The notes below the pieces were generated by a model. It was not told the origin of the DNA. It was given only the letters and a program-made list of their open reading frames with translations, and made no database searches. From the NCBI RefSeq assembly GCF_902498805.1, contig NZ_LR701581.1:1-64000 (forward strand): a stretch of 64,000 bases of DNA. Direction: 5' to 3'. This document shows, piece after piece, positions 35,701 to 45,400 of the stretch (positions are counted from its first letter, which is position 1; each line of letters begins with the position of its first letter). The DNA comes from Imperialibacter sp. EC-SDR9. Its GTDB lineage: Bacteria; Bacteroidota; Bacteroidia; Cytophagales; Cyclobacteriaceae. The translations under genes were made by a program, and so were the position numbers.

Positions 35701-36271
35701 CTATGTCAGTAGTTGTGCCAGTTGTAGTTCCCTTGGCCAGTACAGTTACGCCTGGTAGCCCTTCTCCAGTTTTGTCATCTGTTACTTTGCCAGATATGGT
35801 TTGCTCTCTTAAAACCGGAATTTTTGGTAGCTGATATGAATTGATCTTGGCAATTGAAGCGTAGAGTGGCCCTCTGTCAAGCGAGGTGGTAAATCCCGCT
35901 GTCTTTTGACCTTCAATTTTTTTTGGGGTATTGTCTTTTACAATCAGGTAGTAGTTATCGTCCAGCTTGCGAAAGTTGAGTTTTAATGGCTCCAGCAAAA
36001 TGCTCAGTGCATCCTGAAGGTTTTCCTGATCAAAATCAGACAGATCGCCAGAAACTTTTGCATCTCTGACCATTTGTGTTTCGTAATGAAACGATACCTG
36101 GTGCCTCTTTTCAAGATGTTCCAGAGCTTTTTCTATAGTGTAGGTGTTGGATAGGCTGGCATCTGCTGACAACAATAGGTCGTCGACAGGTTGCCCAATT
36201 CCACTGTGGTAGAGTAAGAGTAGGAAAGTAAATCCTACCGAGTACATAAATTTTTTCGTAGAGATTTTCAT
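32744..36271 (-). CDS. SusC/RagA-family TonB-dependent outer membrane receptor with STN domain
   Basis: The 1175-residue protein has a signal peptide (to about residue 26, GIGQ), an STN domain (about 45-115; KALEHLEKRHQVSFHYETQM), a carboxypeptidase-like barrel (about 155-235; GKVTDDKTGEGLPGVTVLAK), a plug (LDEIVVIGYGTQKRSDLTGS to NGVILITTKKGKSGEGK) and a 22-strand barrel to the end. The STN domain signals to FecR in the inner membrane, so uptake is coupled to expression. It acts with SusD to take up a nutrient through TonB. Substrate is not identifiable. Confidence 0.95.
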   Translation of the reverse strand: MKISTKKFMYSVGFTFLLLLYHSGIGQPVDDLLLSADASLSNTYTIEKALEHLEKRHQVSFHYETQMVRDAKVSGDLSDFDQENLQDALSILLEPLKLNFRKLDDNYYLIVKDNTPKKIEGQKTAGFTTSLDRGPLYASIAKINSYQLPKIPVLREQTISGKVTDDKTGEGLPGVTVLAKGTTTGTTTDIDGQYRLTVADEVTTLVFSSIGFATVEVPIAGRSTINFAMKEDVTSLDEIVVIGYGTQKRSDLTGSVGSVNTDQLQQRPAPSLNQAIAGRIPGVQVNINSGRPGGKSNVRVRGFSSINSSNNPLYVVDGVQLPVGNQTQRSSAIDYINPADIVSVEVLKDASSTAIYGARGANGVILITTKKGKSGEGKITYDGIFSVNTYGPNKPEVLNTAEYLAVEDLSWANMEKFDPAGWAAGRWASLNPALKRTDPRLFDANGNPYYDTDWIKETTQSKLSQSHQLNFSGGDDRTTYSFSMGYRDDQGLYKTSFMTRYSGRLSLETKVKKWLTVGANLNYNYQKENNVDFSDQVPRRMVEDFPFLPVYYPDGTYADNRDYPFAEGTMSSVHNLMEREYLIGTQTLLGSAFTNITLAEGLVLRSVLGTNVVQQSEQRYEGRTIQLGSQGRAWLTQGQDDFWSFENYLTYTKTFAEVHAFTGMLGLSWQESKTFNQNSEARNFSTDYFSYNNLGSGSQNILVGSGASREALNSYFGRFNYTLMNKYLFTFTGRADGSSKFGDNNKYSFFPSAAVAWKLTEEGFMQNLPVVSNLKVRTSYGLTGNSEIPAYSSLSLLSSNYATIFNNNRVSGTGINRLANPDLRWERTSQADLGMEVGLFKGRLNFEADFYYRKTTDMLLDAPVPQTSGYATIRRNVGSMENKGIELGLNTINVELSRFSWSTSFNISFNRNKVLELATRSDIFGVGGPGITNQTSIIREGEPAGAYWGLNRLGVWGTDEAAEAAEFTSYRNGLTMLPGDIKYEDVNGDKAITDADRMIIGNGSPKGWGSFINNVRFGNFDLTFDVQFMYGNDIMDMNLHSSEDRQTLANSYRTVLNAWTPENQNTMIAQIRDTRAGYVTNVDTHWVQDGSFIRGRNLLIGYSLPTTAVERIKLSNLRIYASTQNFFLIVSDEVIGDPEITPIRGNDGNNVFSQGMKWHEYPKPTVWTMGIQIGL

Positions 36272-36344
36272 AAGTTTTGCAGTTTAATTTCCTTGGTACT
36301 GGTTCGATCATTGATTGTTCTACAATGGTTTTCCATAGGCAGCT

Positions 36345-37397
36345 TTAGTTTAGGGTAACAGTTCCGTTGTGGCGCTCCAGTTTCAAGTCGAAAAGACCTG
36401 AGAGTGCCATTAAAATGACTTCAGGGTCAGGATTTTTGAATGTTCCTGTATAATGCTTTTCGGCAATTCCAGGCTTTTTCAGCTTGATTCGCAGGCCGTA
36501 GTTGTCTTCCAGCACGTGAATAATTTCACCCACCGGGGTGTTTTCGAAAATGAGTTCATTCTGTTTCCAGGCGGTCGCAACATTTACTTTGGCTTGTTCC
36601 TTTGTTGCTGATTTTTGACCGGATGTATAGGTGATTTTTTCGCCGGGCACCATTGAGATGCGCCTCACACTGTCGATTTTGGTTAGTTTGACCTGAACCT
36701 GCCCCTCTGTTAGCACCACTTTTGTGCTGGCTCTTCTGGTGTTAACATTGAATTCTGTGCCTAGTACCTCCACTTCAAGGTCAGCCGTCTCAACAGTAAA
36801 CTTTATCCTGTCACCTTTTGGAGAAGTGTGCTTGCTGATCTTGAAAAAGGCTTCGCCATCAATTTCGACTTTTCTGATGTCGTTAGAAAAACCATCAGCT
36901 TGGTAGGTAAGGGTAGAGTTGGCATTCAAAGTCACCACTGACCCATCGGGCAATTCAATCGTCTGGTTTTCGCCATATTTTGTCTGAAAAGACACGGTTG
37001 TGTTTCCGATAAGCTCGGTGTACTGCTGACTGATTCCGACGGCAATTAGAATTAAGGCAATAGAGGCGGCCAAGTAGTACCATTTGGAGGAAATTGGCCG
37101 CACCCGGCCACCCGTTGGGGCCGACGCCATTGTCTCACCGTGATTATATATATCAGACTCGGACGTTTTTTCAATTTGAGCCCAAATAGTTTCAAAATCG
37201 GAAGTGGGCAATTGATAGTTTACCCTTGGAAGTTTTTTGAGGAAAGTTTTCGCCTCTTCAACCAATTCTTTCTTTTCGGGGTTTGCAGAAAGGTAGAGCT
37301 GCCAATGTGCTTTGGCTTTGGGGTCGTTCTGAAGCACCCACTTTCTAAAGGAATTGTCTACGATTAGGTCTTCTACGGTATTAAAGGTAGGGTTCAT
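36345..37397 (-). CDS. FecR-family anti-sigma factor
   Basis: The 350-residue protein has a cytoplasmic N-terminal part (about 1-100), one membrane segment (WYYLAASIALILIAVGISQQ), the FecR domain (VSFQTKYGENQTIELPDGSV and VTLNANSTLTY to about residue 240) and a DUF4974 C-terminal domain (LIFENTPVGEIIHVLEDNYG) that contacts the STN domain of the receptor. It should hold the sigma factor encoded upstream until the SusC receptor signals substrate. Start at ATG 37397. Confidence 0.95.
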   Translation of the reverse strand: MNPTFNTVEDLIVDNSFRKWVLQNDPKAKAHWQLYLSANPEKKELVEEAKTFLKKLPRVNYQLPTSDFETIWAQIEKTSESDIYNHGETMASAPTGGRVRPISSKWYYLAASIALILIAVGISQQYTELIGNTTVSFQTKYGENQTIELPDGSVVTLNANSTLTYQADGFSNDIRKVEIDGEAFFKISKHTSPKGDRIKFTVETADLEVEVLGTEFNVNTRRASTKVVLTEGQVQVKLTKIDSVRRISMVPGEKITYTSGQKSATKEQAKVNVATAWKQNELIFENTPVGEIIHVLEDNYGLRIKLKKPGIAEKHYTGTFKNPDPEVILMALSGLFDLKLERHNGTVTLN

Positions 37398-37540
37398 AAA
37401 TATTTGCTTTATGACTACGTTTAATACTAAAAGGAGGCAAAAATGGAATCTCTACCTTTTTCGGGGAAATTAATTTCGTCCACTAGAATTGTGGACAGCA
37501 ACTCAGGTTATTTTGAGAGAGTTTTTGCAGCGGAGCTCGC

Positions 37541-38167
37541 TTAAGTCAATAGTGACAGGCCGAGCAGGATGTGGACTATGTGAATAATAACTTGCTTGGG
37601 TAAGAGTGCCTTTCGCAGGGCCTTAATGGCCTTCCATGTAATGGTGTACAAGTAGTTGGCGTCAATTTCCAAAATTTCAGCAACCTCGTCTCTGCTTAGG
37701 TTTTCAAAAAAAATCAACTGAATAACCTCCTGCTGCTTTTTTGGTAGGGCGTGTACCGACTGAAGAATTTTCTTCCGGTTCAATGCATTATTTTTTTCAA
37801 CTGTTTCTGAAAACTCGAAAAATACCTCAGCCCCGTCTGTATCTAAAAAATGCTCCTGGCTCGACATTTGGCGTGCAATCTTTTTTTCTTCGTAAACAAT
37901 CTTTCGCCTGAGTGCCTTGTACAGGTAGTACTTAATTGAAGATGTCTTGCTGAGCGTTGCGTGGTTTTTGAGTAACTCTAAAAATAAGTCTTGAATGCAA
38001 TCTTTGACCAAATCTTTGTTTTGGGTGACGTGCATGCCGTAGTTGAACAGTAGTCGGGCATAGGCAGAGTAGATTGATTTAAGTGCCGTTTTGTCTCCAT
38101 GCCGAACCAGCTGATCCCAGAGATGGGACTCATCGCTATACTCATTTATAGTACCGAATTGAGACAT
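37541..38167 (-). CDS. ECF sigma factor (FecI-like, Bacteroidota type)
   Basis: The 208-residue protein has sigma region 2 (YARLLFNYGMHVTQNKDLVK, DCIQDLFLELLKNHATLSK) and region 4 (ALPKKQQEVIQLIFFENLSR, DEVAEILEIDANYLYTITWK). After region 4 it ends with a short hydrophobic tail (IHIVHILLGLSLL), seen in many sigma factors paired with FecR in this phylum. It should transcribe susC and susD, with FecR as its brake. It is the first gene of the fecI-fecR-susC-susD series, all on the minus strand. Confidence 0.93.
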   Translation of the reverse strand: MSQFGTINEYSDESHLWDQLVRHGDKTALKSIYSAYARLLFNYGMHVTQNKDLVKDCIQDLFLELLKNHATLSKTSSIKYYLYKALRRKIVYEEKKIARQMSSQEHFLDTDGAEVFFEFSETVEKNNALNRKKILQSVHALPKKQQEVIQLIFFENLSRDEVAEILEIDANYLYTITWKAIKALRKALLPKQVIIHIVHILLGLSLLT

Positions 38168-38632
38168 ACTTTAGCTGGTTGAGGCAAATGAACGCTTAGC
38201 AACACGGTCAATAGGTATTGATGAGATACAATGTCCGCCTTTGTGAGCTAATATCTCCGAAATACTTCGATCTATTAGTTTGTGGGCGTTAACACTATTT
38301 TCAATCAATATTACTAAACTAGACAAATACCGAACAATAAAGTACGTTATGATAATGTTATTTCATAGTGCTTTTAAGTTTTTCTAACAGAAAATTAGAA
38401 ATGCATAGAATGCGAGTTTGTTGATTTGTCTATCGAAAAAGCATGGTAGGTTGTTGCGGGCAACAAAAAATGACAATTAAATTGAGAATAAGTCAATAGT
38501 CATGAGGCTTTGGTAATTTTTGATTATAGGGTAAGAAAGCAGTATTCTGTTCCGAACCCATTGGATACAAAAGAAGTTTGATTTTGCTTGTCGAAACGAT
38601 GTCACCAAGGGCTAGTTTGGCGCACAATCCAC
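38168..38632. other. AT-rich intergenic region upstream of the sigma gene
   Basis: This 465-bp stretch lies between the sigma factor gene and the monooxygenase gene that ends at 38633. It is AT-rich, with no credible open frame. It holds a small hairpin at about 38452-38470 (TTGTTG-CGGG-CAACAA, followed on the plus strand by an A-run) and the sigma gene promoter is expected at its left end. No clear TAnnTTTG element was found. Confidence 0.5.
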
Positions 38633-38953
38633 TCAACTAATAGAAATTTCTTCGACTAACTCTTTGTGAATGGCCTTTTTGTCAAACCGTTTGAGGACGG
38701 CCCTGGCTCGGTCTGGAACATAGGCTGTTTCGTAGTCATCTCCCGTAAAGCTCTTGATGTTTTCGAGACTTTCGAAATACATGACAGTTGTGAATTCTAT
38801 TTCACCGTCGACCAAGCGCTTCATCACTTCCATCTTTCTGAAGCCGGGTATTTTCTTTGCCTTGATGCCAGGAATGACCTCATTAAGCAAAATGGTCTGA
38901 TAGGCCATTTCGTTTTCCAGGGTAGTCCAGCCGTGCCAGATACGTGCGATCAC
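38633..38953 (-). CDS. Antibiotic biosynthesis monooxygenase (ABM) family protein
   Basis: This 106-residue dimeric alpha-beta barrel type protein begins MIARIWHGWTTLENEMAYQT, with a GTG start sharing its first base with the TAG stop of the upstream amidase, so the two are translationally coupled. The segment GFRKMEVMKRLVDGEIEFTT and FESLENIKSFTGDDYETAYV is typical of ABM-fold proteins. Members include heme-degrading and quinone-forming monooxygenases and many proteins of unknown substrate. It is probably cytoplasmic. Confidence 0.83.
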   Translation of the reverse strand: MIARIWHGWTTLENEMAYQTILLNEVIPGIKAKKIPGFRKMEVMKRLVDGEIEFTTVMYFESLENIKSFTGDDYETAYVPDRARAVLKRFDKKAIHKELVEEISIS

Positions 38954-39693
38954 TATTTAAGGAAAGTTAAGTCGTATTCCGTTTTCAGCTTTTCCCTGAG
39001 GTCTGACATGAACCTTGGCCCCGGATCAGGCTTGTCGTGTGGCTTGTACGACTCGTCGACAGCCAGAAACAGCTTGTAATGAGGCAGTGTGGTATCGTTG
39101 TACTCGTGGTGGCCTACCATGTACTCGAGGCCCGGGTTTCTTTCTTTCAATAGAGAGATCAGCCTTGCGTTGCTCTCCAATTGAACAGGAGTGAGGTCAG
39201 ATGCGTCTTTGGCAATATTTTCAATGCCAATGGCTATATGATTGAAGCCTATTGCGTGCCGGGCAATCACAGTGTCGGGCACAAGCTTGTAGATGCTACC
39301 GTCTTTGTCCACAATATAGTGAATGCCCACATTCATCTGACTAAACTTGCTGATGTTGGTGCGGCTCGATTCGATGGAGTCTTTCTGAAAGTACTCGACT
39401 GTCTCTTTCAGCGTTGGAATGACTGTGAAATGTACCAATACTATTTTCGGGCTATCCAGTTTGTAGCTCGCCACACCGTAGTTTTCCAGACAATACTGTT
39501 TCGTCAGTTCAAGCTTGGTAGCGTTGAGGGTAGGGATGGTGTCGACTTTGATATCAACAGCACCGGTGGTTTTCTTTTCTTGCTGACCAGCGGCGTTGTC
39601 ACAATTTGAAAGCATCGAAACAAAGACCAGGAGCATCAAAAGCAGAGATGATTTGCTGTTGAACGAAAGTACTCTACTTAAATAGTCACGCAT
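38953..39693 (-). CDS. N-acetylmuramoyl-L-alanine amidase, lipoprotein
   Basis: From ATG 39693 the protein is 246 residues with a lipoprotein signal (LLLMLLVFVSMLSNC). It has an amidase_2 fold: KIVLVHFTVIPTLKE (first zinc histidine), VGIHYIVDKDGSIYKLVPDT, ARHAIGFNHIAIGIENI and HHEYNDTTLPHYKLF (second histidine region), ending KPDPGPRF. It should cut the amide between N-acetylmuramic acid and the stem peptide, acting on murein or its fragments in the periplasm. The frame extends 37 codons upstream without signal character. Confidence 0.88.
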   Translation of the reverse strand: MRDYLSRVLSFNSKSSLLLMLLVFVSMLSNCDNAAGQQEKKTTGAVDIKVDTIPTLNATKLELTKQYCLENYGVASYKLDSPKIVLVHFTVIPTLKETVEYFQKDSIESSRTNISKFSQMNVGIHYIVDKDGSIYKLVPDTVIARHAIGFNHIAIGIENIAKDASDLTPVQLESNARLISLLKERNPGLEYMVGHHEYNDTTLPHYKLFLAVDESYKPHDKPDPGPRFMSDLREKLKTEYDLTFLK

Positions 39694-39880
39694 TTTCAGA
39701 AGCAGCTTTTTTGAATGAACAAGTTGTGAAAATCTATTGAATTTATAGAAAGACTGCGTTGAAATTGACTTTTTCTTCCTGAAGAATTCGTTGTCAGAAT
39801 GCATGTGGCTATAGGAAGCCCACTATACTCCTTTGTTTGTATTTCTTATTCCGAAAAGAACCCCTTAGTTTGTTTAGGTA

Positions 39881-41749
39881 ATGATAACCCTTCTGAAAAC
39901 TGCTTTCTCGGCTACTATACTTCTGGTTAGTGTAGTCAGGTCAATTGGACAGCCAATAGATGCAGCTATTTGCAAAGAAGATACATTTCCCTTCATTAAC
40001 AGCTATATCGAAATCTTTAAGGCTGATACTTTGGTAACCCTTGACTCAGTATTGCAACAAAGGGGAAATTTTAGGCCAATGGGTGAGGCCTCGGTGATTT
40101 TCTGGGGATATGACCCATATTTTTATTGGTACAGGTTCTCCGTCGAAAATAAAGATTCTGTGGACAAAGAACTGTTTTTCTTTATGGGACAGCTCGGCGT
40201 CAGAGATGCCGAACTCTTTCAAAATCACCAGGGCACCTTAAAATCCCTTGGCCATACTGGCTATTCTCATCCTTTTGAGAGCCGACCTTACTTACATTCC
40301 CACTACCTCTATCCAATTATAATCCCGGCCAACTCCGTTGACTCCTTTTATCTTCGCTTAGATGAGAGCCATGCCTATAAGACATTTGCATTCGCACTTT
40401 TTCACCCGAGAGCTATGAAAAAAAGGGAGAACAGGTTCTACTTCTCATTTGGCCTTATGATAGGGCTATTGTTATTGTTTCTCATTTTTAACTTTTACTT
40501 GTTTTTAAATAATCGAGAAAAAATACACTTCTGGTACACCATATATATCGCTGCACAAATATTTCTGCTCCTAAAACATGAAGGTTTAGATCAGGAGTTT
40601 TTGGGACTAGACTCTGAGCTGGGTTACAGGGCCACCTCTATGGCGAGTTCTGGTGCTATCGCTATCGTTCTTCTTATGCATGTTGTCCAGTTGTTTATTG
40701 TGAGTATTGCGAAGGACGATTATGTTTTCAAGGGGGTATCTTTTGTGAAGTGGTTTCTACTGGCTATGACTTTTGCGCAATGGCTTGTTTTTTTGATGGA
40801 GCCTTCCAATGCAATTGAGGTTTTTGTTGTAAAGACCACTAACGCAACAACCTTTGTGGGGCTCCTGACAATACTTATCTATAGCATATACGGAATATAC
40901 AAAGGATTTAAGCCCGGGTGGCTAATTCTGGCCGGGCTGGGCATTTTCCTTTTCGGTGGCATTGAGCGAATCCTGTTCCTTACGTCAGACTCTTATTTAC
41001 TACCCCCTTCTCTTTTTGAAATTGGGATCGTGGTTGAAACGATGGTCATTTCATTTGGGCTTATGTATCGTTACCAGAGGCACGAAAGTGAAAAGAACAA
41101 GATAGCGGCGCAGCTTCAAAAGCAGAAAGTAGTGCAGGTAAAAAGGATTATCAGTGCACAGGAAGAAGAGCGGAAACGAATCGCCGAAGATCTTCACGAC
41201 GATTTGGGGAGCAATCTGGCTGTTATAAAACTGAACCTTCAGTCGTTGGACTCGGATGAAGGGCAAAAATCGGCTCTTATGCAGTTGTTGGATGATACCT
41301 CAGCGCATGTAAGGCAGGTATCGCACAATCTCATGCCGCCGGAGTTTGCCAACACCAACCTTAAGGATGTCATGGCCGCCTACGTTCAACATTTGAATGA
41401 AGACTCAAAGGTGAGCTTTGCTTTTTATCAAAAGGGTGGGAGTAAGTATTTTGGAAAGGACGAGGAATTAATGCTCTACAGGATCGTGATGGAACTCACC
41501 AGCAACATCCTGAAACATGCAGAGGCTACTGAAGCAACGATTCAACTTTTCTACCATGATGAGTCCTTCGAAATGGTTGTGGAGGACAATGGGAAGGGTT
41601 TTTCCGATGGATCAGGAAATGGAATCGGCCTGAAAAGCATTCAGTCGAGGGTGCAGTACCTTCAGGGTGAGTTGGCCATTGACTCCAATAAGGTTGGAAC
41701 TACGGTAATTGTTTCTATTCCACTTAAATCAAAACAAAATGACAGCTAA
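39881..41749 (+). CDS. 7TMR-DISM sensor histidine kinase
   Basis: The 622-residue protein has a signal peptide, a periplasmic 7TMR-DISM extracellular domain (about 30-180; EASVIFWGYDPYFYWYRFSV), seven membrane segments (about 187-400), a coiled linker and a HisKA_3 dimerisation domain (EERKRIAEDLHDDLGSNLAV, phosphorylated H439), followed by an HATPase domain (MELTSNILKHAEATEATIQL with the N-box, VVEDNGKGFSDGSGNGIGLK with D and G boxes). The response regulator gene overlaps its 3' end by 11 bp. The ligand is probably an exogenous carbohydrate or other small molecule. Confidence 0.93.
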   Translation: MITLLKTAFSATILLVSVVRSIGQPIDAAICKEDTFPFINSYIEIFKADTLVTLDSVLQQRGNFRPMGEASVIFWGYDPYFYWYRFSVENKDSVDKELFFFMGQLGVRDAELFQNHQGTLKSLGHTGYSHPFESRPYLHSHYLYPIIIPANSVDSFYLRLDESHAYKTFAFALFHPRAMKKRENRFYFSFGLMIGLLLLFLIFNFYLFLNNREKIHFWYTIYIAAQIFLLLKHEGLDQEFLGLDSELGYRATSMASSGAIAIVLLMHVVQLFIVSIAKDDYVFKGVSFVKWFLLAMTFAQWLVFLMEPSNAIEVFVVKTTNATTFVGLLTILIYSIYGIYKGFKPGWLILAGLGIFLFGGIERILFLTSDSYLLPPSLFEIGIVVETMVISFGLMYRYQRHESEKNKIAAQLQKQKVVQVKRIISAQEEERKRIAEDLHDDLGSNLAVIKLNLQSLDSDEGQKSALMQLLDDTSAHVRQVSHNLMPPEFANTNLKDVMAAYVQHLNEDSKVSFAFYQKGGSKYFGKDEELMLYRIVMELTSNILKHAEATEATIQLFYHDESFEMVVEDNGKGFSDGSGNGIGLKSIQSRVQYLQGELAIDSNKVGTTVIVSIPLKSKQNDS

Positions 41750-42371
41750 AGTGAGAATCGTTATTGCTGATGATCATTTGTTGTTTATTGATGGTCTAAG
41801 GCTAATGCTAACCAGGGAGCCTGATTTAGAGGTCGTGGGTACTGCCACTGGCGGGAGGCAGCTCCAGTCGTTGCTGAGAGATACGCAAGTGGACGTGGTA
41901 TTGATGGATATTAACATGCCTGGTGTGAATGGGCTTGAAGTGACTAGAGAAATTAACTCATGGAATCCACTTGTTAAGATCGTGATGCTTTCCACCTACG
42001 GGGAGGACTATATGATACAGAAAGCAAGGGAATATGGAGCATGTGGCTACTTGCTTAAAACCAGCCCCAGGGAAAAGCTGGTGGAGGCAATAAGAAAAGT
42101 AGCTTGTGGAGAAACGGTGTTTCCTGCCCGGAAGCCTGACCATACTGCCAGTTTTACTGAGGATGAAAGTTTTGTGAAGCAGTTTAATCTCACCAGGAGA
42201 GAAATGGAGATCATTCAGCGCATTAAGCAAGGAATGACGACAAAGGAAATGGCCGACCAGCTCAATTTGAGTCAGTTTACCATCAAAACTCATCGAAAAA
42301 ACATCGCCTCCAAGCTCGGCCTCAAGAGTTTTGCCTCCATGATGAAGTTCATAGTTGACAACAATATTTGA
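41739..42371 (+). CDS. LuxR/NarL-type response regulator
   Basis: Starting at ATG 41739 the protein is 210 residues. The receiver domain has the acidic pair D11/D12, phosphorylation site D57 in VDVVLMDINMPGVNG, and a lysine in GYLLKTS. The C-terminal LuxR helix-turn-helix is LTRREMEIIQRIKQGMTTKE, MADQLNLSQFTIKTHRKNIA. It overlaps the upstream kinase gene by 11 bp and is the obvious cognate. The next gene, a secreted repeat protein, is a possible target; its upstream region of about 120 bp is unexplored. Confidence 0.93.
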   Translation: MTAKVRIVIADDHLLFIDGLRLMLTREPDLEVVGTATGGRQLQSLLRDTQVDVVLMDINMPGVNGLEVTREINSWNPLVKIVMLSTYGEDYMIQKAREYGACGYLLKTSPREKLVEAIRKVACGETVFPARKPDHTASFTEDESFVKQFNLTRREMEIIQRIKQGMTTKEMADQLNLSQFTIKTHRKNIASKLGLKSFASMMKFIVDNNI

Positions 42372-42491
42372 CATTAGCCAAAAAGCAAAGCATGCATTCT
42401 TTTAATTTTTTTGAGATGAAAAATACTGCTTTTGGAGTATAGGCAGAGAGTGTTGAGATAGCCTTCTTTGTATACGACCATTCACTACCCT

Positions 42492-45400
42492 ATGAAGAAG
42501 CTCATCACGCTTGCCCTTTCGATCTTGTTTAGCTACAGTTTAACTTCCGCTCAACAGTTTCTTCCACACGATTTGCTGGATGCCAACAAGTTTGTCTACT
42601 ACCCGGACAAGGCCATTTCCTTTGATGTTGATGCGGATGGGGATAAGGATTTGATAGTGTATGAGGCGACTGTGCTAACTCCAAGACTGCTGTTGTTCAG
42701 AAACGACGGAGCGGGGAACTTTCTTGATGCAAATACCATCTCATCGTTGCCTGACACACCAGTAGATATTGACTATGGCGATATTAATGGTGATGGCAAA
42801 ACGGACATTTTTGTCAACATGGCGAGCAATGGGCTCAGGTGGTATGAAAATGACGGAGCCGGAAACTTCACGGAAAATATTATCCAAGAGCAGGCAGGAA
42901 GTAGTTATTGGAACACTGCAAGGTTAGGTGATATCGACGACGACGGTGACCTTGACATCATGGGGCCCGGCATGTGGATCAAAAATACCGATGGCTTGGG
43001 ATCCTTTAATGAGGAGGTTGTCGTTAATTCGATTTATGACTTAGTTAATAACCCGGGTAACAGCGGTATCATCAATAATGTTCGAAATGTGTCTAACATG
43101 ATTCTGGAGGACTTAAATGGCGATGGCCTCATAGACGTTCTTTACTCTTCTTCGTTAATTTACGTGCAGCTTTTCTCGGGAAATCTGGATGGATTTGACG
43201 AGCCTGACACCATAGCATACACCTTTCAGGGATCATCGAAAGTTGAATTTGCTACAGCCGACCTCAACAATGATACTTTTGTCGATTTAGTTATCGGACA
43301 AAGTTCGGGGTCAAGTGGGAGCGCCATGTGGCTGCGAAACAATGCTAATACTTCTTATTCTGAGATCGTCCTGAATACTTTCGGAACTGGAGCTATCAGT
43401 ATTGGTGATTTCAATGGCGATGATTTTTTGGATCTGGCAGCTATTCAGTCCGGTGAAATATCTGGGTTTACTGACAATAGGATTTCAGTTTTTGAGAATA
43501 ATCAAAATGAAACGTTCACAAGGAAAAGAACCTTTGGGGTGGCGCCATATACTAGTGCTAATATCCTCACTATGGATTTCAATAGCGATGAGTTAGATGA
43601 CTTGATTTTGACTTCCAATCAGTTGAAGGTTGTTCACTACAAAAATTTGGATAATTGGACTTTTGATGAACCTGATTACCTGTCCAATACATCTTATCAG
43701 ACGACCCAGATGCTTCACGTGGATGTGAATAATGACGGGATTGACGACATTTTGATGGCTTCCTACGAAGATCAGAATATTTCTTGGGTCGAAGGCATGG
43801 GAGATGGAATTTACGGAGAGCAAATTGTTTTGAATGATACGATCAGCAGAATTCTCGATATTGGTTTTGCCGACATAGACGGGGATGAATTGGAAGATAT
43901 CGTCTATATAAATTCTGTTGACCTCGGGTGGCTCAAAAACATGGGCAATGGCGAGTTCGAAATTCAAGACCTGATTATTTCTGATCGCTCAGGGGGGCTT
44001 TCTGTGGTTGGCCCGGGGAATGCAAGCAATATATTTGATATAGTAGAACTGGACGACGACGGTTTGCCAAATATCCTGTTTACACAGTATTACCTCAATG
44101 CCATTCGGGCTCACAATATTGACTCTGATGGCACTATAGCCAGTTACAAGTCACTATCGACAAATGTCGAGAGTGTGTCGTCGGTCACATTTGGAGACCT
44201 GGATGGGGATGACGATTTAGACGTGCTGGCAACCGCTGACGGAACAGATGAGGTAGTTGTTTTTAAAAACACTGATGGTGTTTTTGCCGAAAGTAGCAGA
44301 CATTCGGTTTCAGTTGTGAACCAGCTTCGGGCTGCAGCGGCAACAGATTTAGATGGAGATGGAGACCTTGATATTTTGACAGGCAGGCCCAGCTGGTTTG
44401 AGAACACGGACGGTGCTGGAACTTTTGAGCTCGAAATCCTGCTGCCTAATGAAGGAATACTACAAGGTGAAGAGATAAAGGCTGACGATCTCGATGGAGA
44501 CGGTGACATGGACTTTGCTATCACCTATTCTTCCGGAATCAAAGTGTATATAAACGATGGAGAGGAAGTTTTTACTCACTTTGACATCAAATCAGATGGT
44601 AGCAATTCTGCCAACCCGCTGGAAATTGTGGACGTAAACGACGACGGTACACCTGATATATTATCCGCCGACGTATTCATGCCACGATGGTATGAAGTGT
44701 GTTTTCCGACAGCCGCCGAACACTCGGAGGAAGCTTGCGAAAGTGTGACGATCAACGGCGAAACCTTTGTTCAAAGTGGCGACTTTGAGCAGATGCTTAT
44801 TAATAAGGCCGGATGTGATAGTACCCTCACACTTCACATAACTATCAATCCTGTTTTTGTCAGAGAGGAAACTGTCGATCTCTGTGATGGTGAAACTTTC
44901 GAGTTTGGTTCTCAAAACCTAACAGTGGAGGGAGAGTACACAGAGCTCTTTCAGACGGTACATGGTTGTGATAGTACGGTCACCGTTAACCTGATGGTAC
45001 GTCCCACATTCAACGAAACAGCGGCAGTTGCTATTTGCAATGGTGAAACCTTCGAGTTTGGAAGCCAGAGCCTAACATCGGCCGGAGAATTCACCGAGCT
45101 ATTTCAGTCACAATACGGGTGTGATAGCACTGTCATGCTCAATCTTAAAGTCAACCCTATTTTTAACGAGTCGGCCACAGCTTCCATCTGCGAAGGTGAT
45201 ACTTACACATTTGGCACCCAAAGCCTCACTGCTACAGGAGAGTATACCGAGCTTTTTCAATCAGCAAGTAGTTGCGACAGCACAGTTGTTCTCAATCTGA
45301 AAGTGGATCCGATTTTTACGGAGACAGCAATTGCTACCATTTGCGAGGGTGAAACTTATCTATTCGGTTCGCAAAGCCTCACTGCGACTGGGGAATACAC

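Noticed and set aside
38452-38470. TTGTTG-CGGG-CAACAA hairpin as a terminator or small RNA end
   Set aside because: Followed by A and not T on the plus strand, and no transcript boundary is evident on either side.
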